From DATBMY01 sp036554605 (lineage in GTDB: Bacteria; Acidobacteriota; Blastocatellia; UBA7656), in assembly GCA_036554605.1 (NCBI GenBank), contig DATBMY010000169.1:1-13916 (forward strand): a stretch of 13,916 bases of DNA, given 5' to 3'. Below are positions 7,234 to 13,584 of this stretch, in pieces. Under the pieces are notes generated by a model. It was not told where the DNA came from. It was given only the letters and a program-made list of their open reading frames with translations, and ran no database searches. Position 1 is the first letter of the stretch, and each line of letters begins with the position of its first letter. Position numbers and translations under genes: made by a program.

Positions 7234-7797
7234 ATGGTCCTCGTGCTCGATAACTACGATTCATTTACTTACAACCTCGTCCAGTATCTTGGAGAGATGG
7301 GCGTAAAGGTGCTGGTCCGTCGCAATGACGAAATAAGACTCGACGAATTTGATAAGCTCAAGCCCGAACGGCTGCTCATCTCTCCCGGGCCGGGCAATCC
7401 CGACAACGCGGGCATAACTCTTGATGTGATACGGGCGCTTTCGGGGAAAATCCCTATTCTTGGCGTCTGCCTCGGGCATCAGGCGATAGGGCAGGCGTTC
7501 GGGGGCCGAGTTGTCCGCGCTCCATATCTAATGCATGGCAAGACGAGCGAGATATGCCACGACTCGGCTACTATATACCGCGGCGTGCCCTACAGGTTTA
7601 AGGCGACGCGTTATCACTCGTTAATCGTCGACCGCGAAAGCTTGCCTGATGCCCTGGAGGTTTCCGCAACAACGCCGGACGGCATAATCATGGGACTGAG
7701 GCATAAGCATTTCCCGGTCGAAGGCGTGCAGTTTCATCCTGAATCGATCATGACGGAGCACGGCAGGATACTGCTCGAAAATTTCATGAAGTTATAA
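7234..7797 (+). CDS. trpG: Anthranilate synthase glutamine amidotransferase subunit (TrpG/PabA type)
   Basis: Class I glutamine amidotransferase that releases ammonia from glutamine for TrpE to make anthranilate from chorismate; such subunits can also serve PabB in folate synthesis. Seen: 187 residues from the ATG at 7234. The family start is DNYDSFTYNLVQYLG, followed by PGPGNP (51-56), the nucleophile elbow GVCLGHQ with Cys79, and HPES with His168 and Glu170, so the whole triad is present. YHSL (128-131) is also conserved. The ATG at 7225 is possible, but M4 there gives the usual family N-terminus and lies where the predicted promoter would initiate transcription. No Shine-Dalgarno precedes either. 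It opens the run of seven aromatic genes; trpE is not next to it, so its partner must be elsewhere. Confidence 0.95.
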   Translation: MVLVLDNYDSFTYNLVQYLGEMGVKVLVRRNDEIRLDEFDKLKPERLLISPGPGNPDNAGITLDVIRALSGKIPILGVCLGHQAIGQAFGGRVVRAPYLMHGKTSEICHDSATIYRGVPYRFKATRYHSLIVDRESLPDALEVSATTPDGIIMGLRHKHFPVEGVQFHPESIMTEHGRILLENFMKL

Positions 7798-7811
7798 GAG
7801 TGGCTTGAGTA

Positions 7812-8654
7812 ATGATCGAAGGATCGGAAAAGCTAAGAGGCGTGCGGCATGCCGGCGGCGTGCTGGACAGGATCCTGCGCGCAAAAGCCGAACGGTTAAG
7901 CCACGCGAAAAGAGTTCGGAGCTTAGACTCGATCAAAGACGAAGCCTTAAGCGAGCCCCGCGCTCGCCCTCGCGAGCGGTTTTCTGAATCTATAAGCAGG
8001 TCCGGCCGCACTAATATCATAGCCGAGATGAAGCGGCGCTCGCCTTCGAAGGGAGTCATCCGCCAGGATTTCGATCCGGTCAAGATAGCCGGTGAGTATA
8101 GCGCGGCGGGCGCGGTCGCGATCTCCGTGCTTGCGGAGGAAGACTTCTTTGGCGGCTCGCTCGATCACTTGCGCGCGGCTCGACAGACGACTACCCTGCC
8201 GCTTCTGAGAAAGGACTTTATAATCGAGGAATACCAGGTCTATGAATCGGCGGCGGCGCAGGCGGACGCGGTCCTGCTTATCGCCGCTGTACTCGAAGAT
8301 GGCTTATTAAAAGATTTAATAAACCTCGCGATTGCTATAGACATAGATACGCTTGTCGAAGTCCACACCGAGGCTGAGATGGAGCGGGCCGCGCAAGCGG
8401 GCGCTCGCATAATCGGAGTCAACAATCGCGATCTGATAACCTTCGATGTCGATCTTGATACGTCGGCCCGCCTCGCTGCGCGAGCGCCCGGCGGCGTGAC
8501 GCTCGTAAGCGAAAGCGGAATCAACACGGGCGCGCAGATTCGCGTTTTAAAATCGGCGGGCTTCGACGCGTTTCTCATAGGAGAGCGTTTCATGCGCGAA
8601 GCGAGTCCGGGGAACGCGCTTGCCGCGCTGATTGAGGAAGCGGGCGCCGTGTGA
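7812..8654 (+). CDS. trpC: Indole-3-glycerol-phosphate synthase
   Basis: Cyclises the product of phosphoribosylanthranilate isomerisation, carboxyphenylaminodeoxyribulose-5-phosphate, with loss of CO2 and water, to indole-3-glycerol phosphate. Seen: 280 residues, a standalone TIM barrel. The signature IAEMKRRSPSKG (70-81) supplies Glu72, Lys74 and the Ser-Pro-Ser phosphate loop. VLAEEDFFGGS (106-116) follows, then LLRKDF with catalytic Lys134, LVEVH with Glu183, GVNNRDL (202-208) and VSESGI (232-237). All expected catalytic residues are present. The N-terminal 60 residues are longer and more charged than in many family members. It begins 14 nt after trpG with only a weak GAG nearby, fitting co-transcription. 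The order trpC then trpF as separate genes contrasts with the fused enterobacterial form. Confidence 0.96.
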   Translation: MIEGSEKLRGVRHAGGVLDRILRAKAERLSHAKRVRSLDSIKDEALSEPRARPRERFSESISRSGRTNIIAEMKRRSPSKGVIRQDFDPVKIAGEYSAAGAVAISVLAEEDFFGGSLDHLRAARQTTTLPLLRKDFIIEEYQVYESAAAQADAVLLIAAVLEDGLLKDLINLAIAIDIDTLVEVHTEAEMERAAQAGARIIGVNNRDLITFDVDLDTSARLAARAPGGVTLVSESGINTGAQIRVLKSAGFDAFLIGERFMREASPGNALAALIEEAGAV

Positions 8655-8663
8655 GAACCGGGG

Positions 8664-9320
8664 ATGGAAAAAGTCAGGGTGAAAATCTGCGGCATTCGGA
8701 CTCTCGACGAAGCGGAATGCGCCGTGGAGGCCGGTGCGGTTATGCTCGGATTCAACTTCTGGCCCGCGAGCCCCCGCTATATAAAACCCGGCGCCGCGAA
8801 GCTGATAATCGATAAACTGCCCGGCGGAGTCTCATCGATAGGAGTCTTTGTTAATGAGAGCGCCGAAAAGATCATCGACATAAACCGCGAGACCGGTCTC
8901 TCCGCGATCCAATTACACGGCGATGAATCGCCCGCGGAGTGCAAGAATCTCTCGGGCTTGAGCGTGATAAAGGCAATGCGCGTAGGCGAAGGATTCAGAG
9001 TCGAGCGGATATGTGAATACGGAGTAGATACAGTATTGCTCGACGCGAGTCTAAAAGGGAGATATGGAGGCACGGGCGTGACCTTCGACTGGAGCATCGC
9101 GGCACGCGCAAGGGCATATGCAAAAATAATACTTGCCGGAGGGCTTAACGCGGAAAATGTAAAAGAGGCTATTCAGATAGCCAGGCCGTTTGCCGTAGAC
9201 GTATGCAGCGGAGTCGAAGCCGCGCCCGGCCGCAAGGACTTCGCGAAGATGAGAGAGTTTATAAGTATCGTAACAGAGTGGAAGGGAGTGAGCGGCGGGG
9301 GCATGTATGAGCAAAGATAG
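8664..9320 (+). CDS. trpF: Phosphoribosylanthranilate isomerase
   Basis: Amadori rearrangement of N-(5-phosphoribosyl)anthranilate to the ribulose compound used by TrpC. Seen: 218 residues, monofunctional. VKICG places the general base at Cys9, and LLDA places the general acid at Asp127; these match the Cys7/Asp126 pair known in Thermotoga TrpF. GFNFWPASPRY (29-39), IQLHGDE (82-88), GGTGVTFDW, LAGGL and the phosphate-binding DVCSGVE complete the barrel. A GGGG run before the ATG is a plausible ribosome-binding site. It starts 9 nt after trpC. The last 14 nt overlap the start of trpB in another frame, so the Gly/Met/Tyr/Glu-rich tail beyond residue 212 or so is probably shaped by that overlap rather than by the fold. 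Confidence 0.96.
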   Translation: MEKVRVKICGIRTLDEAECAVEAGAVMLGFNFWPASPRYIKPGAAKLIIDKLPGGVSSIGVFVNESAEKIIDINRETGLSAIQLHGDESPAECKNLSGLSVIKAMRVGEGFRVERICEYGVDTVLLDASLKGRYGGTGVTFDWSIAARARAYAKIILAGGLNAENVKEAIQIARPFAVDVCSGVEAAPGRKDFAKMREFISIVTEWKGVSGGGMYEQR

Positions 9321-10518
9321 AGAAGCTCGGGCATACAGTATGCCTGACAGCGCGGGCCATTTTGGCGCATACGGAGGGCGCTTCGTTCCGGAAACGCTCA
9401 TGCACCCGCTCGAAGAGCTGACTGCCGCGTACGAAGCGGCGCGCAATGATCCTGACTTCAAGAGTGAGCTTGACGCATTGCTCTCTGATTATGTCGGACG
9501 CCCTACCCCGCTCATGTATGCCTCTCGGCTAACCGAGCATCTCGGCGGCGCTCGAATATACCTGAAGCGCGAAGACCTGTGTCATACGGGCGCGCACAAG
9601 ATAAACAACGCGGCTGGGCAGGCGCTGCTCGCAAAGCGAATGGGGAAATCGCGTATCATCGCCGAAACCGGAGCAGGCCAGCATGGCGTCGCGACCGCTA
9701 CGGTCTGCGCGCTGATGGGGCTCGGGTGCATAGTCTATATGGGCGAAGAGGACATGCGGCGGCAGGCGCTCAACGTCTTTCGCATGCGGTTGCTCGGCGC
9801 GGAAGTCGTAAGCGTAAACGCGGGGAGCCGCACGCTCAAGGACGCCATAAATGAAGCGCTCAGGGATTGGGTGACCAACGTCGGAGATACATATTATCTG
9901 CTCGGCTCGGTTATGGGGCCGCACCCTTATCCGGCGATGGTGAGGGATTTCCAATCCGTGATAGGGCGTGAGGCGCGCGCGCAGGTGCTTGAAGCAGAGG
10001 GCAGATTGCCTGACCTGTTGATAGCCTGTGTGGGCGGGGGCAGCAATTCAATCGGGCTCTTTTATGATTTTATCGGTGACAGCGCCGTTCGCATGACCGG
10101 CGTCGAGGCGGGCGGTCGCGGCAGCTCGCTTGGAGAGCACGCGGCGAGATTTAGTGGTGGCAGACCGGGCGTGCTGCAAGGGACCCGAAGCTATATCTTG
10201 CAGGATGAGAACGGTCAGATTTCGACTACTCATTCCATATCGGCGGGGTTGGATTACTCCGCGGTCGGGCCAGAGCACGCCTACCTGCATGACGCCGGGC
10301 GTATAACTTATTCCTCGGCGACGGACGAAGAGGCCCTTGAGGCGTTTCAGCTTTTGGCGAGGCTCGAAGGGATCATCCCCGCGCTTGAAAGCTCGCATGC
10401 CGTAGCTGAAGTCTTAAAGGTCGCGCCCGCGCTTGGCAAAGAATCAATAATAATCATAAATCTATCCGGCCGTGGCGATAAGGATGTCCAGACTATCTGC
10501 GATCGCCTCGGGTTTTAG
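9307..10518 (+). CDS. trpB: Tryptophan synthase beta chain
   Basis: Pyridoxal-phosphate enzyme that joins indole, channelled from TrpA, with serine to give tryptophan. Seen: 403 residues. The start region FGAYGGRFVPETLM (19-32) is typical of the TrpB1 type that pairs with TrpA. HTGAHKINNA holds the PLP lysine, Lys98. AETGAGQHG holds the catalytic Glu120. GGGSNSIG (243-250) is the phosphate cup, and the C-terminal NLSGRGDKD has the serine that contacts the pyridine nitrogen. All key residues are intact, with no long TrpB2-type insertion visible. Its ATG lies inside the end of trpF with a GGCGGGGGC stretch just upstream, pointing to translational coupling. A later in-frame ATG at residue 12 would also give an intact fold. 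Confidence 0.97.
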   Translation: MSKDREARAYSMPDSAGHFGAYGGRFVPETLMHPLEELTAAYEAARNDPDFKSELDALLSDYVGRPTPLMYASRLTEHLGGARIYLKREDLCHTGAHKINNAAGQALLAKRMGKSRIIAETGAGQHGVATATVCALMGLGCIVYMGEEDMRRQALNVFRMRLLGAEVVSVNAGSRTLKDAINEALRDWVTNVGDTYYLLGSVMGPHPYPAMVRDFQSVIGREARAQVLEAEGRLPDLLIACVGGGSNSIGLFYDFIGDSAVRMTGVEAGGRGSSLGEHAARFSGGRPGVLQGTRSYILQDENGQISTTHSISAGLDYSAVGPEHAYLHDAGRITYSSATDEEALEAFQLLARLEGIIPALESSHAVAEVLKVAPALGKESIIIINLSGRGDKDVQTICDRLGF

Positions 10519-10529
10519 CCACACATTTA

Positions 10530-11336
10530 ATGAGCCGCATCGAGAAAAAGTTTCGTGATCTGATTGGTGAAGGCCGCAAGGCTTTTATACCGTTCATCAC
10601 CGCCGGCCACCCGGATCTCGCCACCACCGAGGAATTAATCATCGAGCTCGAAGCGAGCGGCGCGGACATTATCGAGCTAGGCGTCCCTTTCTCCGATCCT
10701 ATGGCTGATGGGCCGGTGATACAGCGAGCATCCGAGCATGCGCTCAAGAATGGGGTCAGCCTCCGAGATTGCCTCGAATTGGTCAAGCGGGTCAGGAAAA
10801 AAAGCGAAATACCGGTAGTCCTGTTCAGCTATCTGAATCCGCTTATAGCGCATGGGCTTGATTCGCTTGGGGAGCGATTGCGAGCCTCGGGCGTCGACGC
10901 GGTTCTTGCTACGGACCTGGTTCCGGAAGAAGCGGGAACAATTCTGGAAGCGCTTGATGATTCAGAGATTGATACGGTTTTCCTCGTCGCGCCGACAAGC
11001 ACCGATGAAAGGATGAAGCTCATAGCAGGGGCCGCGACAGGATTCATCTATGCCGTATCGCGCGCCGGGGTTACCGGGGTAAGAGAGAATTTATCCGTTG
11101 AGGCGGCAAATCTCGCCGCGAGGATTCGACGTTTCACAGGCCTGCCCGTGGCCGTCGGGTTCGGAGTATCGACACCCGATCATGTCGAAGCGATATGGCG
11201 GGTTGCGGACGCGGCGGTCGTAGGCAGCCGTATAGTCTGGGAGATCGAGAGCCTGAAGGATGCGCCGGACCTGGTGGAGAAGGTCGGAGCGCTTGCCCGC
11301 TGGCTGGTTTCGGCGAGGGGTGAGAAAAGCATGTAG
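10530..11336 (+). CDS. trpA: Tryptophan synthase alpha chain
   Basis: Splits indole-3-glycerol phosphate into indole and glyceraldehyde 3-phosphate, with indole passing through the tunnel to TrpB. Seen: 268 residues, the usual length. Catalytic Glu49 and Asp60 fall at the same numbers as in the Salmonella enzyme, within ELGVPFSDPMADGP. FITAGHP (22-28) at the start and the late AVGFGVSTPDHV and VVGSRIV phosphate loops are conserved. It follows trpB by 11 nt with no clear Shine-Dalgarno, so re-initiation after trpB, matching the 1:1 complex, is likely. The 69-nt gap after it is the longest inside the aromatic run and may hold a second promoter. Confidence 0.97.
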   Translation: MSRIEKKFRDLIGEGRKAFIPFITAGHPDLATTEELIIELEASGADIIELGVPFSDPMADGPVIQRASEHALKNGVSLRDCLELVKRVRKKSEIPVVLFSYLNPLIAHGLDSLGERLRASGVDAVLATDLVPEEAGTILEALDDSEIDTVFLVAPTSTDERMKLIAGAATGFIYAVSRAGVTGVRENLSVEAANLAARIRRFTGLPVAVGFGVSTPDHVEAIWRVADAAVVGSRIVWEIESLKDAPDLVEKVGALARWLVSARGEKSM

Positions 11337-11349
11337 CGCGCTTATTTCA

Positions 11350-11379
11350 ATTGCCTCGCAATGGGCCGGAGACTAAACT
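11350..11379 (+). promoter_or_regulatory. Possible internal promoter before aroQ, with small hairpin
   Basis: TTGCCT at 11351-11356 (four of six to the -35 consensus) and TAAACT at 11374-11379 (four of six to the -10) are separated by exactly 17 nt. This would start a transcript about 20 nt before the aroQ ribosome-binding site. An inverted repeat ATTGC-CTC-GCAAT (11350-11362) overlaps the -35; it has no T tract after it, so it does not look like a terminator. This could allow aroQ-aroF to be expressed apart from trp. Weak evidence. Confidence 0.3.
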
Positions 11380-11394
11380 TCGTTATTCATTCGT

Positions 11395-11400
11395 AGGAGG
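11395..11400 (+). promoter_or_regulatory. aroQ: Strong ribosome-binding site fixing the GTG start of aroQ
   Basis: A perfect AGGAGG is followed by a 5-nt spacer and GTG. It is the strongest Shine-Dalgarno of the plus-strand run and decides the non-ATG start of chorismate mutase. It also suggests that this gene is translated independently of trpA, unlike the coupled trp genes before it. Confidence 0.8.
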
Positions 11401-11405
11401 CTCGC

Positions 11406-11744
11406 GTGACGATTGACCGCTGGCGCAAGCAGATCGACTCGATTGACGAGCAGCTTGTCAGACTGCTGAACGAGCGCTCTAAATGCGCAATCGAGCTTGG
11501 CCGCATAAAACGCGAGCTCGATATGCCGATCTATTCGCCTCAGCGTGAGACTGAAGTTATCGCGCACGTCACAAGCGTGAACCCCGGGCCTTTGGACGCG
11601 GACGCGATGCGGCGGCTCTTTGAGCGAATCATAGATGAATCGCGGCGTATAGAACGTGTGACTATGGAGCGGGAGGAAGCAGAGAGCGCGGGCGAGAAAG
11701 AGGATGCACAGACAAGTGAGAGGGCTCCGGCCGACGAGCGCTAA
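11406..11744 (+). CDS. aroQ: Chorismate mutase, AroQ class, monofunctional
   Basis: Rearranges chorismate to prephenate, the branch to phenylalanine and tyrosine. Seen: 112 residues, an all-helical AroQ domain in about the first 88. By alignment to the E. coli P-protein mutase domain, Arg11, Arg28 and Lys39 become Arg7, Arg24 and Lys35, and Arg51/Glu52 become Arg47/Glu48. The Gln88 position appears to be Glu83, a change also known from the yeast enzyme, where it makes activity favour low pH. The last 25 residues are a highly charged, low-complexity tail with no fold that I recognise. No dehydratase or DAHP synthase domain is fused, but the DAHP-synthase-like gene follows by 9 nt, with AAGGAGA overlapping the stop. 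Mutase and DAHP synthase often associate physically, so a complex is plausible. Confidence 0.92.
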   Translation: MTIDRWRKQIDSIDEQLVRLLNERSKCAIELGRIKRELDMPIYSPQRETEVIAHVTSVNPGPLDADAMRRLFERIIDESRRIERVTMEREEAESAGEKEDAQTSERAPADER

Positions 11745-11753
11745 GGAGAGACG

Positions 11754-12764
11754 ATGGTCATTGTCATGGAAGAGACAGCTACCGAACGGCAGATTTCGGT
11801 AGTCATAGAGCGGCTGGTCAAGCTCGGGTTCGACATACATCGCTCGACCGGAGTTCGCCATACGGTGCTGGGCGCGGTCGGAGGCCGGGTAATCGAGACT
11901 CGTGAGATAGAACTCCTCGAAGGCGTTAAGGAGGTCGTGCGGATAACGACGCCCTACAAACTTGCGAGCCGCACTTTCAAGCCCGAGCCTACTCTCATCA
12001 AGATCAAAGAAGTAGTTATCGGCGGGAGCGAAATAATAATAATGGCCGGGCCGTGCGCTGTCGAAAGCCGCGAGCAGATTATGTTGACGGCCGAGATGGT
12101 CGGGCGAGCAGGGGCCAGGGCGCTCAGCGCGGGAGCCTTCAAGCAGCGCACTACCTTGCACACGTTTGAGGGGCTGGGCGAAGAGGGATTAATCTTTCTG
12201 CGAGAGGCAGCCGACCGCTTCGGACTTCTGGCTGTCTCCGAAGTTACGGAGCCTTCGCTTGTGCCGGTCTTTGACCGCTATGTCGATATATTACAGGTCG
12301 GCGCGCACAACATGCAGAATTACAATCTGCTGCTTGAAGTGGGACGGCTGCGAAAGCCCGTCTTGCTGAAGCGCGGCCCCGCCTCGACTATCGACGAGAC
12401 GCTTATGGCGGCCGATTACATCATCTCCGGAGGGAACACCGAAGTTATTCTTTGCGAGCGCGGCATACGGACTTTCGACAGCCACCTGCCAAATACGTTC
12501 GATGTCGGCGCGATACCTAGTATTAAGAAACTCTCACATCTGCCCGTTATGGCCGACCCGAGTCATTCATCCGGGCGGCGCGACAAGGTCCCGCCGCTTG
12601 CGCAGGCAGCGATAGCCGCCGGGGCGGACGCTCTGCTTATCGAAGTGCATACGGACCCGGAGAATGCGCTTTGTGGGGGCGCGCAATCGCTCGATCCTGT
12701 AAAGTTTACTGAGTTGATGGGCAGACTGAAGATGATTGCTAGCGCGGTCGACCGCTCGATTTGA
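11754..12764 (+). CDS. aroF: DAHP synthase homologue (AroF/Thermotoga type) with altered active-site residues
   Basis: By family, condenses PEP and erythrose 4-phosphate to DAHP, the first shikimate step. Seen: 336 residues. An N-terminal ferredoxin-like regulatory domain (about 1-70, starting MVIVMEE) is followed by the TIM barrel. Retained: Cys101 in GPCAVES, Lys130, Lys206 in LLKRG, Arg236 in CERG, His271 in DPSHSSGRRD and Glu297 in IEVH. Changed: the usual LRGGAFKPRTS is LSAGAFKQRTT, putting Ser125 where PEP-binding Arg normally is and Gln131 for Pro. The GARNMQNF motif is GAHNMQNY (His185). The usual ALSDGPQSL is ALCGGAQSL, so the fourth metal ligand Asp is Gly308. With a constant offset of one, these equal R126, R186 and D309 of the Thermotoga enzyme as I recall it. 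The frame is intact throughout. DAHP activity is therefore doubtful; it may be regulatory or use other substrates. A good AAGGAGA fixes the start. Confidence 0.85.
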   Translation: MVIVMEETATERQISVVIERLVKLGFDIHRSTGVRHTVLGAVGGRVIETREIELLEGVKEVVRITTPYKLASRTFKPEPTLIKIKEVVIGGSEIIIMAGPCAVESREQIMLTAEMVGRAGARALSAGAFKQRTTLHTFEGLGEEGLIFLREAADRFGLLAVSEVTEPSLVPVFDRYVDILQVGAHNMQNYNLLLEVGRLRKPVLLKRGPASTIDETLMAADYIISGGNTEVILCERGIRTFDSHLPNTFDVGAIPSIKKLSHLPVMADPSHSSGRRDKVPPLAQAAIAAGADALLIEVHTDPENALCGGAQSLDPVKFTELMGRLKMIASAVDRSI

Positions 12765-12817
12765 TAGAGCGTTTATGACGCGAATGCTGCTAATATGGGG
12801 AACGAGATCAAATTATC

Positions 12818-13576
12818 ATGCAGGATATTGGAACATACGTAATCGGAGACATACACGGGCGGCTGGATCTGCTCGATCAGCTGATTGATAACGTGCCGTG
12901 GGACGTGGAGCGCGACAAGATAGTATTCCTGGGCGACCTTGTCGACCGTGGCAAAGAAGCGCCGGGCGTCGTAGACCGCGTCATGGATATAGCCGCGAAC
13001 AACCCTAGCGTCGTCGTGTTGAGGGGCAATCACGAGCAGATGGTGCTCGATTGTCTCGACTACGGCGACCTGCAATGGCTTATCCCGGAAAACGGCGGGC
13101 TCACAACTCTCGAAGCATATGGCATGAAGCTCGAAGATCTGACGGATGTTTCGGACATAAAGCTCCCCGAGGAGCATGTAGAGTTCTTTCGCTCCATGCC
13201 TTTTTATCACGAGGATGAACAGGCGATTTACGTGCACGCGGGGCTGATACCGGGTGAGCATCCTTCACAGACGGACGCGGACGTGTTGATATGGACGAGG
13301 GATTTCGATTTCTACAGGGACTACCGTGGAAAGCTATGCTTTTTCGGCCACACTCCGACACAGTACCTTCCGCGCGAGGGGCGCAGCCGCCGGTTCGGAA
13401 TCTATATAAACGGAAATTGCGTCGGAATAGACACGAGCGGCGAGCAGGATAGCCCGCTCTCTTGCATTAGAGTCGAGACATTTACGTTATACCAGGCATA
13501 CCCGACCGGCAAAACGGAAGTAGAGCGGCTGCGCGCGAAAAAGCCCGTTAGCTCGGGCGCAAAGGTCGGCAGCTAG
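12818..13576 (+). CDS. PPP-family serine/threonine protein phosphatase (metallophosphoesterase)
   Basis: Two-metal phosphatase of the bacterial PPP (PrpA/PrpB, lambda-phosphatase-like) group. Substrates could be phosphoproteins or small phosphate esters such as dinucleoside tetraphosphates; not decidable here. Seen: 252 residues. GDIHGR gives metal ligands Asp11 and His13, GDLVDRG gives Asp40 and Arg44, and GNHEQM gives Asn71 and catalytic His72. HAG (His140) and FGHTPT (His178) complete the metal set, so it should be active. A His-less acidic insert lies at about 85-125. No signal peptide, so cytoplasmic. The ATG at 12818 follows aroF by 53 nt without a strong Shine-Dalgarno. Possibly co-transcribed with the aromatic genes; a functional tie is unproven. 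Confidence 0.9.
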   Translation: MQDIGTYVIGDIHGRLDLLDQLIDNVPWDVERDKIVFLGDLVDRGKEAPGVVDRVMDIAANNPSVVVLRGNHEQMVLDCLDYGDLQWLIPENGGLTTLEAYGMKLEDLTDVSDIKLPEEHVEFFRSMPFYHEDEQAIYVHAGLIPGEHPSQTDADVLIWTRDFDFYRDYRGKLCFFGHTPTQYLPREGRSRRFGIYINGNCVGIDTSGEQDSPLSCIRVETFTLYQAYPTGKTEVERLRAKKPVSSGAKVGS

Positions 13577-13584
13577 CCCTGTCT

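Noticed and set aside
11373..12161. 262-residue minus-strand open frame
   Set aside because: Lies antisense to aroQ and aroF, which have motifs and ribosome-binding sites; its own sequence shows no recognisable domain.
12095..12180. Frameshift or sequencing error as the cause of the odd DAHP synthase motif
   Set aside because: The frame stays the same before and after, residues on both sides match the family, and the changes at 12306-12308 and 12675-12677 are distant and separate.
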